DNA from: Mycoavidus cysteinexigens
Lineage (GTDB): Bacteria > Pseudomonadota > Gammaproteobacteria > Burkholderiales > Burkholderiaceae
Length of the DNA: 64,000 nt
Direction: 5' to 3'
NCBI RefSeq assembly: GCF_003966915.1
Contig: NZ_AP018150.1
Location: 2,294,001 to 2,358,000, forward strand
Shown here: positions 60,557 through 64,000 of the stretch, one piece after another
Position numbering within the stretch: the stretch's first letter is position 1
How the letters are laid out: every line of letters starts with the position of its first letter
Translations under genes and position numbers: made by a program
Notes under the pieces: model-generated
What the model was told of the DNA's origin: nothing
Seen by the model: only the letters and a program-made list of their open reading frames with translations
Database searches by the model: none

Positions 60557-60889
60557 TGATCTGTGCTCACATCCTTACTTATGACCTTTTCCTTCTGCCG
60601 CAGTCATGGACGCAACCACATTCCATCGTCACGGCTGGATCACGCAGATTCCGCGCTATCTTTATATCGCAGTACTGAAAATCCCTTCTCAACTGGAAAT
60701 GGAAGGGGTACTAGCCTTTGGCCGCCCCCGCACTTGGTATGCAAAATTTTCTCCATGGAGAGAAAATTTTATGGACTATCGGCTCTAACGCCAGAAAACG
60801 CTTTGCGTGATTGCTATTTATATGCCCACAAGACAGAGATGTGGTGTTTTGAAGAAGACGATCTGGATCTGCCAGAAAATGGCACGCCG
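60557..60889. other. Intergenic stretch upstream of gcvT with possible gene remnants
   Basis: About 330 bases between gcvT and the amidotransferase gene. Two short plus-strand frames read like coding sequence but in different phases: 60606-60788 (starting MDATTFHRHGWITQIPRYL) and 60755-60919 (MERKFYGLSALTPENALRD). Neither resembles a known family. They could be pieces of one decayed gene. A perfect inverted repeat surrounds the second ATG. Confidence 0.35.
60743..60770. repeat. Perfect 11-bp inverted repeat around an ATG
   Basis: AAAATTTTCTC and GAGAAAATTTT are exact reverse complements separated by CATGGA. The ATG at 60755 in the spacer starts a 54-codon frame. In RNA the hairpin would put the start codon in its loop. 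Its role, if any, is unknown. Confidence 0.55.
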
Positions 60890-60919
60890 CTAAAAACGCG
60901 TCTCGCGGGCAGCCCGTAA
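60755..60919 (+). other. Possible small or remnant coding frame
   Basis: A 54-codon frame with a composition like real protein (TPENALRDCYLYAHKTEMW, then CFEEDDLDLPENG). Its end overlaps the 3' end of the amidotransferase gene on the other strand by 30 bases. No family is recognised. It could be the tail of a broken gene whose earlier part lies in another frame at 60606-60788. Confidence 0.25.
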
Positions 60920-61882
60920 AAAACTATCCAGCAGCGGCGTGCAATCAAGTAACTCCGGCCCCAAAGCACGATGAAACTCAGGATGCCATTGCACCCCTAC
61001 GACAAATGGCGCTTTGTTGTAACGCACCGCTTCAATGATATCGTCGCCCGCTGAGATGGCTTCAGCCGATAGATCGCGCCCCAGCGTTTTCACCGCCTGA
61101 TGATGAATTGAATTGACGGTTGCATCACCCGCTGAAAATAGCTTAGAAAAGGATGAGCCAGTCGGAAAATTAACCGTATGATGATGCAAATCGTATCGAT
61201 CGCTCACATGCACGCCAGCCGCAGGGACATCGCTTGCAATGTCTTGATATAAAGTCCCGCCAAAGGCAACATTAATCAACTGACAACCGCGGCAGATACC
61301 TAGTACAGGCTTGCCGGCCTCAATAAATTCGTGCAATAGCTCCAGCTCATACATATCGCGCACGCGATCCCCTGGCCACTCAGGGCGCGTCGCCTCAGGC
61401 GAGTACGATTGCGGCGAAACATCAGCGCCCCCTTGCAACACCAGTCCATCCAATTGCTTAGCGTAATCGCGTAGCCGGATATTGCTAGGATGTAACATGC
61501 CCTGCTGGCCCACGGTCGGAATCATAAACACTAATACATCACGCGACATCACCCAGTGCGCAATAGACTCTTCTAAATATTGCAAGGTTTTACCGCGTAG
61601 CCCCTTGCCGCCGGGTTCTGGATGAAAAATCCGCGCCGAGATACCGATACGCAAAGTCCGTTGTGTAATCTGCTGCGTGGCGCGGCCATATAACATACGC
61701 AAACGCGCGACGACACTACGTCCAAAGACCGACCAGGCTGAATCATTGTCTTTTGCATAAGAAGCTGCCGCAGAACCGTCTACCGCCAGGACGGGCAACT
61801 CAGCCGCCGCAGACACAGGTTTAGCTGACTCAACGGTGGTCGCAGAAGGTTCAACTACGGTCGATTTTGAGTTTTCGTTCAT
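60890..61882 (-). CDS. Class I glutamine amidotransferase, PuuD-like gamma-Glu-GABA hydrolase family
   Basis: A 330-residue protein of the peptidase C26 family. The nucleophile cysteine is in VLGICRGCQLINVAFGG near residue 205, and the catalytic His/Glu in VVGVQWHPEFH near residue 300. PuuD hydrolyses gamma-glutamyl-GABA in putrescine breakdown; no other puu genes are nearby, so the substrate is open. An N-terminal extension of about 78 residues, rich in Ala, Val and Ser, precedes the domain (RIGISARIFHPE) and is of unknown use. Confidence 0.85.
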   Translation of the reverse strand: MNENSKSTVVEPSATTVESAKPVSAAAELPVLAVDGSAAASYAKDNDSAWSVFGRSVVARLRMLYGRATQQITQRTLRIGISARIFHPEPGGKGLRGKTLQYLEESIAHWVMSRDVLVFMIPTVGQQGMLHPSNIRLRDYAKQLDGLVLQGGADVSPQSYSPEATRPEWPGDRVRDMYELELLHEFIEAGKPVLGICRGCQLINVAFGGTLYQDIASDVPAAGVHVSDRYDLHHHTVNFPTGSSFSKLFSAGDATVNSIHHQAVKTLGRDLSAEAISAGDDIIEAVRYNKAPFVVGVQWHPEFHRALGPELLDCTPLLDSFLRAARETRF

Positions 61883-61946
61883 TACAAAATTGCCTATTCA
61901 AATGAGCTTTCTCTATTTTCTAGCGGCCGGTGGAAAAAACCACACG

Positions 61947-63707
61947 CTAACCATGGTCTTGATTATGATCAAAAGTTTCACGCAACACGATTTGCAATCT
62001 AGCGTGAACCCGCACAAACCAGCGCCACAGTACCACAAGTAAAAGCGCGGCGCAGGCTAAAACGGCAATCAATAAATCGACCGGAGGCAGAATCCGTCCG
62101 CTTAAAGCCACCACCCACAAAAATACGCCAAACATCGCGATCGCTGGCACAAGTTCAGCCAGCGCATAGCGAATACTGGTTGTAAAACGCCCCGTGACCG
62201 CTGGCCGCACGCTTATTTCAGCTAATAAAAGCGCCAGCGATTTAAGTTTGCGGTAGATGGCAACCAAAAAAGGCATTGAGATCGCAAGCGCGGCGCTCCA
62301 CCACAAGACATTTTGAATACGCTCATCCGGCACTCGAGCGTTCACCCAGTCGTCAATACGGATCGCAAAATAAGAAACGCCAATAAATATGGCTGCAACC
62401 AGCGCGAGGTTAATCGCAATCTGTAGCACGATATTACGCACCACCCTAAACACCGCGGCATTATCGCCCGTGGGCTGCAAGTTGGATAACCATTGCGAGT
62501 AATTAGAAAACAAGCTGACAACTGGGCGCGGCAAAATATTTGCGATGCGTTGCGTCAACGGATCGGCAGCCCGAATCAGATAAGGCGTAAACAGAGTTGT
62601 CAGCGCAGAAACCGCAACTGCAACCGGATAAAGAAAATCACTGGTCACATGCAAAGACACACCCAACGCCGCAATAATGAACGAAAACTCGCCAATTTGC
62701 GCCACGCTCATCCCGACTCTCATTGACGTGCGGCCATCGCATCCCGCGACGAAGGTGCCGAGCCCGCAGGTGAGAATTTTGCCGAATACCACCGCCACCG
62801 TAATTACCGCAATCGGCCCCGCATGATCCACCAGCGCGCGCAAATCCAACATCAGCCCGATCGTCACGAAGAAGATTGCGCTAAACATATCGCGGAGCGG
62901 CGCCACCACCCGCTCAATCGAATGTAGCGGACGAGATTCAGCCATAATTGCGCCGATTAAGAAGGCCCCAAGCGCAATACTATAATCCAGTTTAACGACG
63001 ATTAAGCAAAACCCAAAGCACAAGCCAAGCACTGTAATCAGCAACATTTCATCGCGTTTAAAACGCGCCACATATTGCAATAAGCGCGGCACGAGCAGTA
63101 GCCCAAGCACCAATGATACGACCATAAACAACATGAGACGCGCAAGCGTGATCACCACACTGCCCGCATCCACCGAACCACTGCTCGCAATCCCTGAAAG
63201 CAACGCAATCATCGCTATGGCAAGGATATCTTCAACAATTAAGATACCAAATACCGTTTGCGCAAAACGCTCACGCTTTAAACCCAGCTCATCCAGCGCT
63301 TTGACAATAATGGTCGTAGACGAAATGGCCAGCATGGCGCCAAGAAAAAGCGCATCCATGGTTTTCCAGCCAAAAGCACGGCCTATTTCATAGCCGAGCC
63401 ATAGCATCAAAACAATCTCCGACAATGCGGCAACAATCGCGGTTGCGCCAACTTTAACCAGCTTGCGCAAACTGAATTCAAGCCCGAGCGAAAACATCAG
63501 GAAGACCACGCCAAGCTCGCCTAGCGTATGAATCGAGGTCTCATCGCCAATTAACTCAAACGGTGGCGTGTGGGGCCCAATAATGACCCCCGCGGCAATG
63601 TAACCCAACACCACCGGCTGCTTAAAACGATGGAAAAGCACGGTGACGATCCCCGCGATCAACATGATCACAGCCAGATCATGAATAAAACCAATGGTAT
63701 GCTGCAT
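61947..63707 (-). CDS. CPA2-family cation:proton antiporter (KefB/YbaL-like)
   Basis: A 586-residue membrane protein. About 12-13 hydrophobic segments form the Na+/H+ exchanger fold (residues 1-385), with family sequences GYIAAGVIIGPHTPPF, GVVFLMFSLGLEFSLRKL and LDYSIALGAFLIGAIMAES. Unlike KefB/KefC it has no C-terminal RCK/TrkA-N nucleotide-binding domain; instead a second region with about four more membrane segments follows. The likely ions are K+ or Na+ against H+. It is divergent from dsbB with 161 bases between the starts. Confidence 0.87.
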   Translation of the reverse strand: MQHTIGFIHDLAVIMLIAGIVTVLFHRFKQPVVLGYIAAGVIIGPHTPPFELIGDETSIHTLGELGVVFLMFSLGLEFSLRKLVKVGATAIVAALSEIVLMLWLGYEIGRAFGWKTMDALFLGAMLAISSTTIIVKALDELGLKRERFAQTVFGILIVEDILAIAMIALLSGIASSGSVDAGSVVITLARLMLFMVVSLVLGLLLVPRLLQYVARFKRDEMLLITVLGLCFGFCLIVVKLDYSIALGAFLIGAIMAESRPLHSIERVVAPLRDMFSAIFFVTIGLMLDLRALVDHAGPIAVITVAVVFGKILTCGLGTFVAGCDGRTSMRVGMSVAQIGEFSFIIAALGVSLHVTSDFLYPVAVAVSALTTLFTPYLIRAADPLTQRIANILPRPVVSLFSNYSQWLSNLQPTGDNAAVFRVVRNIVLQIAINLALVAAIFIGVSYFAIRIDDWVNARVPDERIQNVLWWSAALAISMPFLVAIYRKLKSLALLLAEISVRPAVTGRFTTSIRYALAELVPAIAMFGVFLWVVALSGRILPPVDLLIAVLACAALLLVVLWRWFVRVHARLQIVLRETFDHNQDHG

Positions 63708-63868
63708 GCAGTATATGTCCTTGAAGGCAGATACAATAATGTAATCAGATTAAGCCACAGCGCTAAAAAACAGCGCTCATTCCCGAACTATAGCTTAAGC
63801 GAACAGTGATTGTGGCCACTTCGCGTTACAATAGTTTTTAATTTAGCGATTCCATTTTATCCATTTTC

Positions 63869-64000
63869 ATGAATCCAAGATTCGATTGGCTCCGTTCACC
63901 ACGTTTACTCGGGCTAGGCGGCCTAATCAGTATCGCATTTCTAAGCGGCGCATTTTATCTTCAATTTTTTGAAAACGAGGCCCCGTGCCCGTTATGTATC
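63869..64000 (+). CDS. dsbB: Disulfide bond formation protein DsbB, 5' part
   Basis: The first 44 codons of an inner-membrane oxidoreductase that reoxidises DsbA and passes electrons to quinones. The first membrane helix ([19 protein letters not shown]) is followed by the CPLC active-site pair in [10 protein letters not shown] at the window edge. This layout is diagnostic of DsbB. The rest lies beyond the window. Confidence 0.88.
   Translation, partial: MNPRFDWLRSPRLLGLGGLISIAFLSGAFYLQFFENEAPCPLCI

Noticed and set aside
60490-60610. Possible glycine riboswitch before gcvT
   Set aside because: No tandem aptamer-like conserved sequences were seen, and the likely promoter leaves a leader of only about 30 bases.

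Overview
The window is a 64 kb piece of a beta-proteobacterial chromosome of the Burkholderiaceae. Gene content and order match Burkholderia-type blocks: aroQ-accB-accC-prmA-tpx, nrdA-nrdB, proS/rppH/proB/obgE/rpmA/rplU, miaB-ybeY-corC-lnt-glyQ-glyS-gmhB-plsC, lptD-surA-pdxA-rsmA, fis-purH-ruvC-ruvA-ruvB and gcvT-gcvH-gcvP. Base composition looks close to 50% GC by eye, well below free-living Burkholderia. Several blocks have lost genes or domains, and a giant NACHT/WD40 protein is inserted. This points (inference) to a host-associated lineage such as the endofungal Mycoavidus/Glomeribacter group. No rRNA, tRNA, CRISPR array or intact insertion sequence was seen.

Layout: 0-5 kb fatty-acid synthesis entry (accBC), prmA, tpx, a PfkB kinase and a SlyB-like lipoprotein. 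5-10.6 kb an H1-like Lys/Ala protein and the class Ia ribonucleotide reductase nrdA-nrdB, with a tandem NrdR operator upstream and two strong stem-loops between the genes. 10.8-13.8 kb ampD, a CcsA-type membrane protein and ffh. 14-19 kb an accessory 1654-residue NLR-like protein. 19-25.2 kb marC, proS, rppH, proB, obgE, rpmA, rplU. 25.5-28.4 kb two multihaem cytochromes c and a ferritin-like protein. 28.6-39.5 kb the miaB-to-plsC block, interrupted by an Rpn-type nuclease gene. 39.6-44.6 kb the outer-membrane/LPS export and cofactor operon lptD-surA-pdxA-rsmA on the minus strand. 44.7-48.4 kb amgK, a broken acetyltransferase gene, murU and ubiH. 48.7-53.1 kb fis, purH and ruvCAB. 53.3-55.8 kb tyrS and anmK. 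55.8-60.5 kb the glycine cleavage system. 60.9-64 kb a class I amidotransferase, a CPA2 antiporter and the start of dsbB.

Themes: four separate loci (ampD, amgK, murU, anmK) act in recycling of cell-wall muropeptides. Replication and repair are covered by NrdAB and RuvABC. The most striking item is the TPR - TIR/SEFIR-like - NACHT - pentapeptide - WD40 protein at 14,014-18,978. Its 14 WD40 blades include 12 near-identical 126-bp units that differ mainly at a few codons, the pattern seen in the fungal HET-D/HET-E recognition proteins. The second is a SurA reduced to its chaperone core, with both prolyl-isomerase domains missing in frame.
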